Positions 17,750-18,579 of a DNA stretch of 18,579 nucleotides are shown piece after piece. Within the stretch, counting starts at the first letter, position 1. Each line of letters starts with the position of its first letter. This DNA comes from Exilispira sp964581895. GTDB lineage: Bacteria; Spirochaetota; JAAYUW01. The position numbers and the translations under genes are program-made. Below the pieces are notes generated by a model that was given only the letters and a program-made list of their open reading frames with translations, was not told the DNA's origin and ran no database searches. The DNA lies in contig CAZOPR010000016.1 in the NCBI GenBank assembly GCA_964581895.1, positions 1-18,579 of the forward strand. The letters run 5' to 3'.

Positions 17750-18579
17750 ATGTTTAAAAAATATTTTAAACAAATTACTTTTTTATTTTTCTTTATTTTG
17801 TTGGTGACAGTTCTTTTTGCCTGTCAAATAACTGCTTCAGCTCAGATAACAAATGTTACAATAACCATTAAGGCAAATGTTAAGGCTCAGGTATATATTG
17901 GTAATATTTACAAGGGTGATACACCTTTGACATTAAAGATTGGTATAGGAAAATATCCTTTGAAATTAATGGCAAATGGTTATCAAACATTTGAGACAGT
18001 TATAACAGTTTCGACAACAGGCCCAAAAGAATTTAGTTTTACTTTACAACCTGTTGGGACAACCAATACAACAACAACCACCACAACTACAACTTCAAAC
18101 AGCAAGGCAAGACTTATCGTTAAAGCTGATATCCCCTGTTACATATATTCAAATAATATTAGAATTGGTATGACTCCACTTGATGTGCAAATGTATCCTG
18201 GTACCTATGAGATAAAAGCTGAACCTACGGATAAATCTTATGCTCCAAAAACTGAAAAGATTAATCTTAGTAAAGGACAGGTTCTTGAACTTAATTTTAA
18301 GTTTATTCAGCCTCAACCGCAACTATATTCAGTTACAATAAATTCAAATATTCCAGCACAGGTATTGATAAACAATAATCCTGCTGGAAATACTCCTTTG
18401 ACAATAAATCTTGCAGCTGGAACATATACAATAACATTAAATCCTTTACAAGGCGGATATTCAAGCTTGACTCAAACGATAACTGTATCCGCTCCAAATC
18501 AGGTATTTAACTTCACATTAAATCCTCAACTATATTCTGTTACTATAAACTCAAATGTTCCAGCACAGGTATTGATAAA
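17750..18579 (+). CDS. Exported PEGA-repeat protein (3' end beyond window)
   Basis: Translation from ATG 17750 is open for 276 codons to the window edge. GGAGG lies 8 nt upstream. The N-terminus is a signal sequence; LFAC at 22-25 could be a spirochaete-type lipobox, giving a lipoprotein, or SPase I could cut after ASA (29-31). Beta-rich PEGA domains follow: 36-100 (GDTPLTLKIGIGKYPLKL), 120-185 (GMTPLDVQMYPGTYEIKA) and 193-258 (GNTPLTINLAAGTYTITL), with a fourth starting at about 262. PEGA domains are widespread in surface proteins, and ligand binding is unproven. A Thr-rich linker (Thr107-115) separates the first two domains. The true length is unknown. The NHL/VWA gene diverges from it across 142 bp. 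Confidence 0.85.
   Translation, partial: MFKKYFKQITFLFFFILLVTVLFACQITASAQITNVTITIKANVKAQVYIGNIYKGDTPLTLKIGIGKYPLKLMANGYQTFETVITVSTTGPKEFSFTLQPVGTTNTTTTTTTTTSNSKARLIVKADIPCYIYSNNIRIGMTPLDVQMYPGTYEIKAEPTDKSYAPKTEKINLSKGQVLELNFKFIQPQPQLYSVTINSNIPAQVLINNNPAGNTPLTINLAAGTYTITLNPLQGGYSSLTQTITVSAPNQVFNFTLNPQLYSVTINSNVPAQVLI
18320..18579 (+). repeat. 207-bp repeat encoding PEGA modules
   Basis: The module beginning near 18320 (caactatattcagttac) recurs from 18527 (caactatattctgttac), 207 bp or 69 codons apart, with few changes up to the window edge, including an identical ccagcacaggtattgataaa. Further copies probably continue past 18579. Confidence 0.85.

Overview
The window is AT-rich bacterial DNA, apart from the rRNA operon. 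It starts in the 16S-23S spacer of an rRNA operon and ends inside a cell-envelope gene. A run of exactly 100 N marks a scaffold gap, so this is a draft assembly or metagenome bin. A flagellar rod-binding protein, a membrane-anchored PilZ protein, a TPR-NHL-VWA exported protein and PEGA repeats fit a flagellated diderm. The combination reminds me of spirochaetes. That placement is inference only; no marker in the window fixes the phylum.

Layout: (1) 1-3571, + strand: tRNA-Ile(GAU), tRNA-Ala(UGC), 23S rRNA with a long flanking processing stem, and 5S rRNA. (2) 3674-4303, +: family I inorganic pyrophosphatase with an Asn/Lys-rich tail. (3) 4357-6540, -: DUF2207 membrane protein, facing the pyrophosphatase gene. 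(4) 6797-8149, -: exported, aromatic-rich protein of unknown family, possibly an outer-membrane barrel. Its stop codon lies in a 16-bp tandem array. (5) 8380-9988, +: exported protein made of near-identical Ig-like modules with Gly-rich linkers and a different C-terminal domain. It is broken only by the assembly gap. (6) 10031-10078: strong two-way terminator. (7) 10074-13918, -: aroB-aroA-aroC, three steps of the chorismate pathway, downstream of the membrane-anchored PilZ gene (13989-15068, -). (8) 15212-15541, +: FlgJ-type rod-binding protein without a muramidase domain, diverging from the PilZ gene. (9) 15544-17607, -: TPR + NHL propeller + VWA-like exported protein, whose stop is 2 bp from the FlgJ stop. 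(10) 17750 to the window end, +: exported PEGA-repeat protein, truncated by the window edge.

The aro genes form an operon-like run: aroA and aroC overlap by 8 bp and aroC has an internal Shine-Dalgarno. The PilZ and FlgJ genes plausibly belong to flagellar motility. The DUF2207, barrel-like, Ig-like, NHL/VWA and PEGA genes are envelope or surface proteins with no evident shared pathway. A recurring feature is short tandem-repeat expansion inside or at the edges of genes: the pyrophosphatase tail, an AroA insert, the AroA start, a DUF2207 insert, the 16-bp array, the Ig modules and the PEGA modules. I found no CRISPR array, transposase, integrase or phage gene. I saw no clear new multi-gene system. 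The best candidates for novelty are the divergent pair at 6797-9988 and the TPR-NHL-VWA protein.
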